Shown: positions 16,606 to 25,396, counted from the first letter of the stretch. The stretch: DNA of 64,000 bases from JBFXCS01 sp050181915 (GCA_050181915.1 JBFXCS010000001.1:310001-374000); one strand, 5' to 3'. Numbers and translations are program-made. The notes: generated by a model from the sequence alone, not told the origin.

Positions 16606-16947
16606 ATGACCGCGGAGACACAGTCGGGCGGCACGGTGCCGCTGTCCCTGCTGCTCGCCGAGTGGCAGGCGCGGCGGTTGCTCGCTCCGCGTGCGTGGGA
16701 CCCCGAGCTCACCGAGCTCCACGCGCTCATCCTGAAGGCCATCGAGCAGGTGACCGAGGGCGCGGCGGGCGAGGAGGCGCCCATGCCCCTGGTGCTGGCC
16801 GGCTGGCTCACGGACCAGCTGCTGCGGCACCGGCCGTGGGACTACCGGCTGCAGGAGATGCGCCGCCTGGTGGGCGTCGGCGTCGGCGAGGCGATGGCCC
16901 GCCGCAGGCGCGACGACCCCCCGTGGAGGCTGCCGGCGGCGGCGTAG
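16606..16947 (+). CDS. Small protein made of two internal repeats, unknown function
   Basis: 113 residues with a strong ribosome binding site (GAGGAGGTGAG) just before the ATG. Two helical repeats of about 38 residues are visible: the first from about residue 12 (PLSLLLAEWQARRLLAPRAW) and the second from about 60 (PLVLAGWLTDQLLRHRPWDY), each continuing with ELxxLxxLI/LQEMRRLV. No family is recognised. A hairpin terminator follows directly, so it forms a separate transcription unit inside the dcw region. Regulation may involve the long leader upstream. Confidence 0.65.
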   Translation: MTAETQSGGTVPLSLLLAEWQARRLLAPRAWDPELTELHALILKAIEQVTEGAAGEEAPMPLVLAGWLTDQLLRHRPWDYRLQEMRRLVGVGVGEAMARRRRDDPPWRLPAAA

Positions 16948-16956
16948 CGCGGCGGT

Positions 16957-16988
16957 CCGCCCCGCGGTCGAGGACGGCCGCGGGGCGG
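16957..16988 (+). terminator. Hairpin terminator upstream of ftsW
   Basis: A perfect 11-bp stem (16957-16967 with 16978-16988) and a 10-base loop begin nine bases after the stop of the small gene. It separates that gene from ftsW and argues against the GTG at 16988 as the ftsW start. Confidence 0.65.
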
Positions 16989-17053
16989 TGCCGCGACACG
17001 GCCGCGACGGGGTGACAGGGAGAGCCCCGCCGGCGGCGAAGACCCACGGGACC

Positions 17054-18310
17054 GTGGCGACCTCCCGCACCAGCCCGCGCAGCCGGGCCCGCCGCCCGCC
17101 CGCCCGCGCGGCGGTGTCGCCGGACCGCATGCTGACGGTGGTGGTCATGGCCCTCGTGGCCTTCGGGCTGGTGATGGTCTACTCGACGTCGAGCGTCACG
17201 GCGGTGCTCGACCAGAGCGATCCCCTGGGCATGGTGACCCGCCAGGGCGCCTATGCGGTGGTGGGCTTCGCCCTCTACGCGGTCTTCGTGCGGATGAGCC
17301 CGGAGGGGCTGAAGCGGCTCGGCCCGGTGCTGGTCGGCGCGAGCGGGGTGCTGCTGCTGGCCGTGCTGGTGATGGGCACGGAGGTGAAGGGCTCGAAGCG
17401 CTGGATCAGCCTCGGGGGGATGGGCAACCTGCAGCCGTCCGAGGTGGCCAAGCTCGCGATCGTCCTGTGGGTGGCGCAGGCCATCGCCCGCCATCCCCGC
17501 GGGGTCACCGAGCTGCGGGGCCTGATGCCCTTCGGCGTGGTCACCGGGGTCATCGCGGTGCTCATCCTGGTGGAGCCGGACATGGAGACCGCGGTCATCG
17601 TCTGCGCGATCGCGCTGACCATGCTGCTGGTGGCCGGCATGCGCGGCACCCACCTGGCGGGCGTCCTCGGCGGCGGGGTCTTCCTGGTGATCGTCGGGAT
17701 CATGATCGAGCCCTACCGCACCCAGCGCTTCTTCTCGTTCCTCGATCCCTGGTCCGACCCCACCGGCCCCGGCTACCAGGCGATCCAGGCGCAGGTGGCG
17801 CTGGGCTCCGGCGGCATCAGCGGGGTGGGCCTCGGCGACGGCGTGCAGAAGGCCTTCTACCTGCCCGAGGCCCACACGGATATGATCCTCGCGACGGTGG
17901 GGGAGGAACTTGGCCTCATCGGCGTGTTCGCGGTCCTGGCCGCATTCGTCCTCTTCGCCCTGGCCGGGTACCGGATCGCGCTGAAGGCCCGGGACCTCCA
18001 CCAGCAGGTGCTCGCCGCCGGCATCACCACCATGGTGGTGGCGCAGGCCGTCGTGAACATGGGCGCCGTCCTGGGTGTGATGCCCGTGGCCGGAGTCCCG
18101 CTGCCCTTCGTCTCGTTCGGGGGCAGCAGCCTCATCATCCTCCTCGCCTGCACGGGCATCCTTGTCAACATCGGACGCCGTACCCAGCACCACGCCCGCA
18201 GAGTCCCCGTCCCGTCGTCCCGTGAGGGTGCTGATCGCGGCAGGGGGGACGGGAGGACACGTGATGCCCGCGCTGGCGGTCGCCGACGCGCTGCGGGCGC
18301 GGGGGGCTGA
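17054..18310 (+). CDS. ftsW: Septal peptidoglycan glycosyltransferase FtsW
   Basis: 418 residues from GTG 17054 (a GTG at 17012 is also possible; 16988 lies in a terminator stem). About ten membrane helices of the SEDS fold are visible, with the motifs KGSKRWISLG, LQPSEVAKLA, EPDMETA, HTDMILATVGEELGLIG and PLPFVSFGGSS. FtsW polymerises glycan strands with FtsI. The C-terminal tail after the last helix is about 40 residues, low-complexity and basic, and overlaps the likely murG start by 89 bases, far more than other junctions in this operon. Confidence 0.93.
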   Translation: MATSRTSPRSRARRPPARAAVSPDRMLTVVVMALVAFGLVMVYSTSSVTAVLDQSDPLGMVTRQGAYAVVGFALYAVFVRMSPEGLKRLGPVLVGASGVLLLAVLVMGTEVKGSKRWISLGGMGNLQPSEVAKLAIVLWVAQAIARHPRGVTELRGLMPFGVVTGVIAVLILVEPDMETAVIVCAIALTMLLVAGMRGTHLAGVLGGGVFLVIVGIMIEPYRTQRFFSFLDPWSDPTGPGYQAIQAQVALGSGGISGVGLGDGVQKAFYLPEAHTDMILATVGEELGLIGVFAVLAAFVLFALAGYRIALKARDLHQQVLAAGITTMVVAQAVVNMGAVLGVMPVAGVPLPFVSFGGSSLIILLACTGILVNIGRRTQHHARRVPVPSSREGADRGRGDGRTRDARAGGRRRAAGAGG

Positions 18311-19364
18311 GGTCGGCTTCGTCGGGGCGCGCGGGTCCGGCGCGTCGGCCGTCGTCGCGACGGCGGGGTACCGGGAGGACACGATCCCGCTGCGGGGGCT
18401 GGTGCGGCGCCTGTCGCCGCGCAACCTGACCGCGGTGATCCTGGCGGGCCTGGCCGTGCCGCGCGCGGTGGGCCTGCTGGCCCGGCGTCGCGCCGACGTC
18501 GTGGTGGGCGGCGGCAGCTACGTCGCGGGCCCCGTCGCGCTGGCGGCGTGGCTCACCCGCCGGCCGCTGCTGCTGATGGAGGCCGACTCGCACCTCGGCG
18601 TGGCGAACCGCATGGCGGCGCCCTTCGCCCGGCGCGTCGCGCTGGCCCTGCCGCTGCCGGGCCGCTCCGGCCGCCGCTACATGGTCACCGGGCGGCCCGT
18701 GCGGCGCTCGGTGCTGGACGCCACCCGCACCGCCGGCCGCCGCGCCTTCGGCATCGACCACGAGGCCACCGTCGTGCTGGTGGTGGGCGGCAGCCAGGGG
18801 GCGCGCACGCTCAACGTCGCCGCCATCGAGGCCTTCGGCGACGCCCCGCCGGTGGACGTCATCCACGTCGCGGGGCCGCGCCAGCTCGACGAGGCGCGCC
18901 GCCTGCTGGACGGCCACGACCCGGGCTCCCGCTACCGCCTGGTGGGCTGGCTCGAGAACCTGCCCGAGGCGATCGCCGCCGCCGACCTAGTGGTGTCGCG
19001 CTCCGGCGGGTCGGTCTTCGAGCTGGCGGCCATCGGCCGTCCGTCGATCCTGGTGCCCTACCCGCACGCCACCGCCGACCACCAGGCCAAGAACGCCCGC
19101 TGGCTCTCGGAGGCCGGAGGGGCCGTGACGCTGCCCGACGCCGACTGCACGGGCGAGCGGCTGCGCGGCCTGGTGGGCGCCCTGCTGTCGGACCGCCGCC
19201 GCCTGGAGGCGATGGCCGAGGCCGCCCGCGCGGTCGGCCGTCCCGACGCCGCCGACCGCATCGCCGACGAGGTGCTCGCGATCGCCCGCGGTCCGCGGCG
19301 GGCGGGCCCGATGCGCCGGCTCGGCAGGGCGGTGGGGCGCCTGGTGCCGCGGAGAGGTCGGTGA
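18222..19364 (+). CDS. murG: Lipid II synthase, MurNAc-PP-undecaprenol GlcNAc transferase
   Basis: 380 residues from the GTG that directly precedes the conserved RVLIAAGGTGGHVMPALAVA motif; an in-frame TTG at 18162 adds 20 poorly conserved residues. Other GT28 features are VVGGGSYVAGPVALAAWL, VVGGSQGARTLN and the donor-site segment VVSRSGGSVFELAAIGRPSI followed by HQAKNA. It makes lipid II at the cytoplasmic face. Its start lies inside the end of ftsW, and murC begins in its stop codon. Confidence 0.95.
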   Translation: MRVLIAAGGTGGHVMPALAVADALRARGAEVGFVGARGSGASAVVATAGYREDTIPLRGLVRRLSPRNLTAVILAGLAVPRAVGLLARRRADVVVGGGSYVAGPVALAAWLTRRPLLLMEADSHLGVANRMAAPFARRVALALPLPGRSGRRYMVTGRPVRRSVLDATRTAGRRAFGIDHEATVVLVVGGSQGARTLNVAAIEAFGDAPPVDVIHVAGPRQLDEARRLLDGHDPGSRYRLVGWLENLPEAIAAADLVVSRSGGSVFELAAIGRPSILVPYPHATADHQAKNARWLSEAGGAVTLPDADCTGERLRGLVGALLSDRRRLEAMAEAARAVGRPDAADRIADEVLAIARGPRRAGPMRRLGRAVGRLVPRRGR

Positions 19365-20746
19365 GCCGGGCGCGCCCGATCCACCTGGTGGGGATCGGCG
19401 GGGCGGGGATGAGCGGGCTGGCGCGGCTCGCGGCGGAGGCCGGCTACCGCGTCTCGGGCACCGACCGCGACGACTCCGCGCTGCTGGAGGGGCTGCGCAG
19501 GGAGGGCATCGACGCGCGCGCCGGCCACTCGGCCGAGGCGGTGCCGCCCGACGCGGCCGCGCTGGTCGTCTCCACCGCCATCGCCGCCGACAACCCCGAG
19601 CGGGCCGAGGCGGCGCGGCGGGGCATCGAGGTGCTGCACCGCTCCGAGCTGCTGGCCGAGCTGATGGCCGGCCGGCGGGGCCTGGCGGTCGCCGGGGCGC
19701 ACGGCAAATCGACCACCAGCGGCATGCTCGTCACCGCCCTGGGCCGCGCGTCGGCGTGCGTGGGGGCCGCCATCGCGGGCGGCGGGGGCACGGGCGCGTT
19801 CTGGGGCACGGGCCCGTGGTTCGTGGCCGAGGCGGACGAGAGCGACCGCTCGCTGCTGAACCTGTTCCCCGAGGCGGCGATCCTCCTCAACGTCGACCAC
19901 GACCACCACGCCACCTTCGCCAGCCTCGACGAGGTGAAGGAGGTGTTCCGGCGCTTCGTCGCCGCCCTGCCGCCGGGCGGCGTGCTGGTGGTGGGTCCCG
20001 ACGAGGCGGCCCGCGACTGCGCCGCCGACGCCGTCTGCGAGGTGCGCCTGGTGGGCGACCTGCCCGGCTCCTTCTGCGCCGTGGAGCGCGCGGGGCGCGC
20101 CGCCGGGTTCACGCTCGCCCTGGCCGACGGCCGCAGGGTCGACGTGCCGCTGGCCGTGGGCGGCCGTCACAACGCCGAGAACGCCGCCTGCGCGCTCGCC
20201 CTGGCCGACTGGTGCGAGGTGCCCCTCGTGGACGCCGCCGCCCGCCTGGCCGGGTTCACCGGGGTGGGGCGCCGCATGGAGCTGCGCGGCGTCGCGGGCG
20301 GGGTGGAGGTGGTGGACGACTACGCCCACCACCCCGCCGAGATCCGCGCCACCCTCGCCGCGGCGCGCGAGCGCGCCCCGGGCCGGATCGTGGTGATCTT
20401 CCAGCCCCACCTGCCGTCGCGCACCCGGGCGCTCTGGCGCGAGCTGGGCGAGGCCCTGGGCGCCGCCGACGTCGTCGTGGTGACCGAGGTCTACCTGGCC
20501 CGCGAGCCGGCCGATCCCGCCGTCGGCGGCCGGGACGTGGCCGGCGCGGTGCCCGGGCCGGCGCGGGCGGTCTTCGCCCCGACCCCGGCGGACGCCGCCG
20601 CCGCGGCCCTCGCCGAGATCCGGCCGGGAGACCTGGTGATCACGATGGGGGCGGGCGACATAACCACCCTGGGTAGGGAGTTGGTCTCGCGCCTGGAAGA
20701 ACACCTCGACGATGGGACGCGCCGCGACAGTACCCCGCCTGCCTAA
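19361..20746 (+). CDS. murC: UDP-MurNAc:L-alanine ligase
   Basis: 461 residues, GTG start overlapping the murG stop. The N-terminal Rossmann motif is HLVGIGGAGMSGLA. The P-loop reads GAHGKSTTSG, with Ser in place of the first Thr of the usual GTHGKTTT, a conservative change. EADESDRSLLN, NVDHDHHATF, GRHNAENA, RRMELRG and DDYAHHPAEI follow in the usual order. It starts the stem peptide with L-alanine. It overlaps murB by 35 bases. Confidence 0.95.
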   Translation: MSRARPIHLVGIGGAGMSGLARLAAEAGYRVSGTDRDDSALLEGLRREGIDARAGHSAEAVPPDAAALVVSTAIAADNPERAEAARRGIEVLHRSELLAELMAGRRGLAVAGAHGKSTTSGMLVTALGRASACVGAAIAGGGGTGAFWGTGPWFVAEADESDRSLLNLFPEAAILLNVDHDHHATFASLDEVKEVFRRFVAALPPGGVLVVGPDEAARDCAADAVCEVRLVGDLPGSFCAVERAGRAAGFTLALADGRRVDVPLAVGGRHNAENAACALALADWCEVPLVDAAARLAGFTGVGRRMELRGVAGGVEVVDDYAHHPAEIRATLAAARERAPGRIVVIFQPHLPSRTRALWRELGEALGAADVVVVTEVYLAREPADPAVGGRDVAGAVPGPARAVFAPTPADAAAAALAEIRPGDLVITMGAGDITTLGRELVSRLEEHLDDGTRRDSTPPA

Positions 20747-21635
20747 TCTCGAGCGCGACGCGCCCCTCGCCCCCCTCACGACCATCCGGGTGGGCGGCGT
20801 CGCCGACTGGCTGTGCCGGGCCGCATCGTCTCGCTCCGTCGTCGCCGCCCTGGCCTGGGCGCGCGGGCGGGAGCTGCCGGTGGCCGTCGTCGGCCGCGGG
20901 TCGAACCTGCTGGTGGCCGACCAGGGCTTCCGCGGCCTGGCCCTGCGCCTGGTGGGCGGGCTGACGGCGATCTCGGTGCGCGGCAGCGGGATGTGGTGCG
21001 GCGGCGGCGCCTCGCTGCCGCGCGCCGTGCAGCGCGCCGCGGCGCACGGCCTCGAGGGCCTGGAGTTCGGCGCCAGCATCCCCGGCACCGCCGGGGGGGC
21101 GGTCGCGATGAACGCCGGCGCCCACGCCGGGGAGCTCAAGGAGGTGCTGCGCTGGGCCGCCGTGTGCGGGCCGGAGGGGCGCCGCCGGGTGGGGCTCACC
21201 GACCTCGACCTGGGCTACCGCCGCTCGGCGCTGGAGCCGGGCGAAGTCGTCACCCGGGTGGGCTTCGCGCTGCGCCGCGGCGACCCCGCGGCGATCGCCG
21301 CCCGGCTGGCCGAGTTCCGCGCCCACCGCCGCAGCACCCAGCCGCAGGGCGTGCGCACCTTCGGCAGCGTCTTCACCAACCCGCCGGGCGACTCCGCCGG
21401 CCGGCTGCTCGAGGCCGCCGGCTGCAAGGGCCTCGCGGTGGGCGGCGCCCGCTTCTCGCCGGTGCACTCCAACTTCATCGAGGCGTCGCCCGGCTGCCGC
21501 GCCGCCGACGTCCTGGCGCTGATGCGCGAGGGGCGCGACCGGGTGGCGGCGGCGGGCGGGCCGCGGCTGCACCCCGAGGTGCGCTACCTCGACCCGGAGC
21601 GCGGCATCGTCCACGCGCCCCTGGACCCGGCGTGA
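20712..21635 (+). CDS. murB: UDP-N-acetylenolpyruvoylglucosamine reductase
   Basis: 307 residues. FAD-binding motifs VGRGSNLLVADQGFRGL and GLEGLEFGASIPGTAGGAVAMNAGAH are clear, and RRSTQPQGVRTFGSVFTNP with the catalytic Ser and a C-terminal glutamate (HPEVRYLD) indicates a type II-like reductase lacking the extra loop. It reduces enolpyruvyl-UDP-GlcNAc with NADPH. The ATG lies within murC. ftsQ starts in its stop codon. Confidence 0.95.
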   Translation: MGRAATVPRLPNLERDAPLAPLTTIRVGGVADWLCRAASSRSVVAALAWARGRELPVAVVGRGSNLLVADQGFRGLALRLVGGLTAISVRGSGMWCGGGASLPRAVQRAAAHGLEGLEFGASIPGTAGGAVAMNAGAHAGELKEVLRWAAVCGPEGRRRVGLTDLDLGYRRSALEPGEVVTRVGFALRRGDPAAIAARLAEFRAHRRSTQPQGVRTFGSVFTNPPGDSAGRLLEAAGCKGLAVGGARFSPVHSNFIEASPGCRAADVLALMREGRDRVAAAGGPRLHPEVRYLDPERGIVHAPLDPA

Positions 21636-22477
21636 GCGGAGCGCGCACCACCCCCGCCGGCGGGGGACGCGGCAGGGCCCACCCGGCCGTGATGGCCCGC
21701 CGCCGCCAGATCTCCCGCGAGCGCGGCGCGCGCCGCCGGGGCGGCCTCATCCTGCTGCTGTGCATCGCCGCCGCCGTGTGCGGCGCCTACTGGATCGCCA
21801 CCGGGCCGCCGACGGCGATCCAGGGCGTGACGGTGGAGGGCTACGACCGCCCCGACCGCGACCTCTTCCTGAAGGCGATGGGGGTGACCGCCGCCCAGGG
21901 GACGATCGTGTCGCCCCCGTCGATGGACATACAGCGGGTCGCCCATCGCTTCCCGTGGGTCGACCGGATCACCATCTCGCGCGACTGGCCCCGCGACCTG
22001 AAGATCGCGGTCGTGCTGGCGCGGCCGGCGGCGGTGGTGAGCGGCACCAACGGGGCGATGCTGGTGACGGCCGACGGCCGGGTGCTGGGCCCCGCTCCGG
22101 GCAACGCCGTGCTCGGCGCGCTGCGCATCGCCGGCCCGGTGCCCGACCCGGGCGCGACCCTGGACGACGACGCCCGGGCGCTGGTGGCCTTCATCGCCAC
22201 CGCGAAGCCGAAGGTGGCGGTGCGGATCCGCTACCTGGGCGTCGACGCGACGGGCGAGGTGTCGGCCCGCCTGCTCAACGGGCCCCAGCTGCGGCTGGGG
22301 CTGCCGGAGCGGATGCCGGCCAAGGCGATCGTCCTCGGGCTGATGCTCAACAAGCTGACGGCCGAGGAGCAGGCGCAGGCCACCTACATCGACCTGTCCG
22401 ACCCGGAGCACCCGGCCGCGGGCGGACTCGAACCAGTCTCAACCTCTGATGGAGAGTTGGCGACCGCGGAGGGCTGA
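21632..22477 (+). CDS. ftsQ: Cell division protein FtsQ
   Basis: 281 residues, GTG overlapping the murB stop. A basic cytoplasmic tail (about 1-38) precedes one membrane helix (LILLLCIAAAVCGAYWIA) and a POTRA domain (about 62-130: IQGVTVEGYDR, then IQRVAHRFPWVDRITISRDWP). The rest forms the beta domain. FtsQ links early and late divisome proteins. The last 20 residues are Ser/Thr/Glu-rich and variable. Confidence 0.88.
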   Translation: MSGARTTPAGGGRGRAHPAVMARRRQISRERGARRRGGLILLLCIAAAVCGAYWIATGPPTAIQGVTVEGYDRPDRDLFLKAMGVTAAQGTIVSPPSMDIQRVAHRFPWVDRITISRDWPRDLKIAVVLARPAAVVSGTNGAMLVTADGRVLGPAPGNAVLGALRIAGPVPDPGATLDDDARALVAFIATAKPKVAVRIRYLGVDATGEVSARLLNGPQLRLGLPERMPAKAIVLGLMLNKLTAEEQAQATYIDLSDPEHPAAGGLEPVSTSDGELATAEG

Positions 22478-22503
22478 AGCCTCGATCGGGCACTGAGAGT
22501 TGC

Positions 22504-22532
22504 TTGACAGGCCTGCAGTCCGGCTCTAGGTT
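22504..22532 (+). promoter_or_regulatory. ftsZ promoter
   Basis: TTGACA (22504-22509), a 17-base spacer and TAGGTT (22527-22532), the strongest sigma-70-like promoter seen in the window. It would give a 5' leader of about 145 bases before ftsZ. Confidence 0.8.
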
Positions 22533-22548
22533 CCACCGTGGAGCAGTC

Positions 22549-22584
22549 GTGCCTACGCCCGGTGATATGGGCGTACAGAGGCAC
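22549..22584 (+). promoter_or_regulatory. Hairpin in the ftsZ 5' leader
   Basis: GTGCCT and ACGCCC pair with GGGCGT and AGGCAC around an eight-base loop, with one four-base bulge. It starts about ten bases after the predicted transcription start. It could stabilise the ftsZ mRNA or regulate it; no known riboswitch class fits. Confidence 0.4.
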
Positions 22585-22683
22585 CACCACCCCCCTCGAT
22601 CACTACTTGAGGGTAGCGGCAATTCCCCATAGGCATCGCGGTCCACGGGCTCGCCAGGCGCCCGGCCGAGGGAGGACGAGCAG

Positions 22684-23826
22684 GTGGAGACGAGCAACTA
22701 TCTAGCGGTGATCAAGGTCGTCGGAGTGGGCGGCGGAGGCACCAACGCCGTCAACCGGATGATCGACGCGGGTGTGCGCGGCGTGGAGTTCGTGGCGGTC
22801 AACACCGACGCCCAGGCCCTGTCGATGTGCGACGCCGACGTGAAGATCCACATCGGCGGCACCATCACGAAGGGGCTCGGCGCGGGCGCCGACCCGCGCG
22901 TCGGCGCGGCCGCGGCGGAGGAGAGCCGCGAGGAGCTCAAGGAGGCCGTCCGCGGCGCGGACATGGTCTTCGTCACCGCTGGCGAGGGCGGCGGCACCGG
23001 CACCGGCGCCGCCCCGGTGATCGCGCAGATCGCGCGCGAGCAGGGCGCCCTCACCGTCGGCGTCGTCACCCGGCCCTTCACCTTCGAGGGGGCCCAGCGC
23101 ACCCGGCGGGCGAACGACGGCATCGACGAGCTCGAGAAGCAGGTCGACTCGGTCATCGTGATCCCGAACGAGCGCCTCATCCAGGTGGTCGAGCGGCGCA
23201 CCTCGATCATCGACGCCTTCCGTATGGCGGACGACGTGCTGCGCCAGGGCGTGCAGGGGATCACCGACCTGATCACCGTGCCCGGGCTGATCAACCTGGA
23301 CTTCGCCGACGTGCGCACGATCATGCAGGACGCCGGCGCCTCGCTGATGGGCATCGGCACCGCGTCGGGCGAGAACCGCGCCTCGGAGGCCGCGAAGGCG
23401 GCGATCTCGTCCCCGCTGCTCGAGACCACCGTGGCGGGGGCCACCGGCGTGCTGCTCAACATCACGGGCGGAGCCGACCTGGGCCTGTTCGAGATCGACG
23501 AGGCCGCGGGCATCATCCGCCAGGCCGCCCACGACGACTGCAACGTGATCTTCGGCGCGGTCATCGACGAGTCGGCCGGCGACAACATCCGAGTCACCGT
23601 CATCGCCACCGGCTTCGAGGGAGTCGAGCGCGCCGCCGCGTCGTCGTCGGCCGCGGCGCCGCGCTTCGGCCGGCGCGACGAGGTCATCGCCGAGAGGCGC
23701 CGCGAGCCCACCCGGCGCGAGCCCCCGGCGACCGGGCGCCGCCTGTCGCTCGATCCCCAGGAGCGCAAGGGCTTCGAGATCGACGAGGACGCCCTCGAGG
23801 TGCCGGACTTCCTGAAGGGCGCCTGA
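22684..23826 (+). CDS. ftsZ: Cell division GTPase FtsZ
   Basis: 380 residues, GTG start with a GGAGG 10 bases upstream. The tubulin signature GEGGGTGTGAAP is near residue 100, with GVGGGGTNAVNRM at the N-terminus, VNTDAQAL, NLDFADVRTIM and the synergy loop around 200-215. An acidic/basic linker (about 318-365) leads to the C-terminal peptide DALEVPDFLKGA, the site that usually binds FtsA/SepF/ZipA-type partners. It polymerises into the Z-ring. It is separated from ftsQ by 206 bases holding its own promoter, and a terminator follows. Confidence 0.98.
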   Translation: METSNYLAVIKVVGVGGGGTNAVNRMIDAGVRGVEFVAVNTDAQALSMCDADVKIHIGGTITKGLGAGADPRVGAAAAEESREELKEAVRGADMVFVTAGEGGGTGTGAAPVIAQIAREQGALTVGVVTRPFTFEGAQRTRRANDGIDELEKQVDSVIVIPNERLIQVVERRTSIIDAFRMADDVLRQGVQGITDLITVPGLINLDFADVRTIMQDAGASLMGIGTASGENRASEAAKAAISSPLLETTVAGATGVLLNITGGADLGLFEIDEAAGIIRQAAHDDCNVIFGAVIDESAGDNIRVTVIATGFEGVERAAASSSAAAPRFGRRDEVIAERRREPTRREPPATGRRLSLDPQERKGFEIDEDALEVPDFLKGA

Positions 23827-23830
23827 GCCG

Positions 23831-23870
23831 CGGGCGGGGCGGGCGGCGCAATCGCCACCCGCCCCGCCCG
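23831..23870. terminator. Bidirectional terminator between ftsZ and the propeller gene
   Basis: A perfect 13-bp GC stem (23831-23843 with 23858-23870) with a 14-base loop that can extend the pairing. It lies between convergent stops. Confidence 0.8.
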
Positions 23871-23874
23871 TTCT

Positions 23875-25242
23875 CTACCTGCGCAGGGCGACGTCCACGA
23901 CGTCGCCCTGGGTGACGCCCCGGTCGATCTCCACCCGCACCGCGATGCGCGCGGAGCGGCGCAGCGCGGCCGTGAACGCCGCCCTGGCCGCCACCGCCAC
24001 GGTCGCCGAGCGGCCGGGGCGCAGCACGAAGGCGCGGCTGCCGTAGAGCGGCAGGCGCCCGAACACGGCGTTCGGGTTGGGCACGCCGCCCAGCACCACC
24101 CGCCCGGTGCAGCGCGGTCCTCCCGCGGGGCAGGTGATCTTCACCGGCACCGACGCGCCGCGCCGCCTCAGCGCGGCGGAGCGGATCTCCGCGCCGCCCA
24201 GGGCGTTGGCCTCGCGCATGGTGATGCGGCTCACCCGGTTCAGCCGCGAGTCGGTGAACCAGATGGCCCTGTCGGGGCCGAAGGCGATGGAGTCGGCGGT
24301 GCGCCCGCCCGGCAGCCGCAGCAGGCGCACGCGCCCGGCGGGCGTGACCCGGCCCAGGCCGTCGGCGGTCGCGAACCAGAGGTTCCCGTCCGGGCCGGCG
24401 ACGATCGAGGAGGGCGCGATGCGGTTGTTGGCGAGGTCCCACTCCCGGGCGCGGCCGGCGGCGTCCACGCGGCCCACCGTCGCGGAGCTGGTCGTGGTGC
24501 CCGAGTACGGCCCGCTCGAGCGGCTGCGCAGGCCGGAGCGCGTGTACCACATGCGACCGTCGGGGCCGAGGGCGAGCCCGGTCACCGCCGGCAGCGCGCA
24601 GCCCACCGACGGCTGGCAGGGGTTGACCAGGGGGAAGGTCGTCGTCGTGCCGTCGTCGTTGGCCCGCACCAGCAGCCCCTCCTGCGCGAACCAGCCCACG
24701 CCGCCGGCGCCGATCGCGACGACCGAGCCGTCGCCGTGGGGGCGCGGGTACTCCCGCCGGGCGGCGGGCGACACGAAGGTGACCGTCTCGCCCAGGTTGT
24801 TGCCGGTGTAGACGCCGCCGCCGGGACGGGCGACGAGCGAGTCCTCTCCCGTGAAGCCGGCGGTGCGGTAGCCGCCGAAGGTGCCGTCGGGCCGCAAGAA
24901 GGCGGCCACCCGGCCCGACTGCATCAGGAACCAGAGCCCCTCGGTCCCCGGGCTGAGGGTGCTGGGGCCGTCCTGGGACTGGACGTCCTCGGTGCGGGGC
25001 GCGGCGACCGAGGTGATCCGTCCGTCCACGTCGATGCGCAGCAGGTCGCCCGACTGCGACGCGGCCAGCCACAGCGCCCCGTTCCAGCCGGCGATGGGGT
25101 TCTCCCAGTAGTAGGTGCTGAGCCCCGGCGCGTTCACGGGCAGCGGGTGGTCCCGGATGGCCCCCTCGGCCGCCGCGGTCAGGGCCAGCGGCACCGCCGC
25201 CGCGGCGCAGGCCGCCGCGATCCTCGATCTCGTCCTCGCCAT
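23875..25242 (-). CDS. Secreted beta-propeller protein, virginiamycin B lyase-like
   Basis: 455 residues from the ATG preceded by GGAGGGG. A signal peptide (RTRSRIAAACAAAAVPLALTAAAEGA) is cleaved near residue 27. About six propeller blades follow, with repeated WF/LWF and GPDGxxWF/T motifs (TEGLWFLMQSG, LGPDGRMWYTRSG, GPDGNLWFATADG, GPDRAIWFTDSR), as in streptogramin/virginiamycin B lyases and NHL/SMP-30-like propellers. The C-terminal 110 residues form an extra beta-rich domain. The catalytic His/Glu set of Vgb cannot be confirmed, so resistance function should not be assumed. A substrate-binding or lyase role outside the cell is inferred. Confidence 0.75.
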   Translation of the reverse strand: MARTRSRIAAACAAAAVPLALTAAAEGAIRDHPLPVNAPGLSTYYWENPIAGWNGALWLAASQSGDLLRIDVDGRITSVAAPRTEDVQSQDGPSTLSPGTEGLWFLMQSGRVAAFLRPDGTFGGYRTAGFTGEDSLVARPGGGVYTGNNLGETVTFVSPAARREYPRPHGDGSVVAIGAGGVGWFAQEGLLVRANDDGTTTTFPLVNPCQPSVGCALPAVTGLALGPDGRMWYTRSGLRSRSSGPYSGTTTSSATVGRVDAAGRAREWDLANNRIAPSSIVAGPDGNLWFATADGLGRVTPAGRVRLLRLPGGRTADSIAFGPDRAIWFTDSRLNRVSRITMREANALGGAEIRSAALRRRGASVPVKITCPAGGPRCTGRVVLGGVPNPNAVFGRLPLYGSRAFVLRPGRSATVAVAARAAFTAALRRSARIAVRVEIDRGVTQGDVVDVALRR

Positions 25243-25396
25243 GCGGATCCCCCTCCGACATCCGACGGTCGTCGCGATACGCGGTTTTCGCACATTACGC
25301 GGCCCGCTCCCGGTCGCCGCCACCCCCCGGTCGCCCCGGACCGGCGGGCCGGGGGAACCGTCCGTCGGTCGAGCGCCCGGCGTCGGGCCTGCCTGG

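Noticed and set aside
13179..16811. 1210-codon minus-strand open frame across mraY-murD and beyond
   Set aside because: Low-complexity Arg/Pro/Gly translation opposite recognised Mur genes; a by-product of high GC, which removes stop codons.
23875..25242. Streptogramin (virginiamycin B) resistance gene
   Set aside because: Only general propeller similarity and a signal peptide are seen; the catalytic set of Vgb could not be confirmed.
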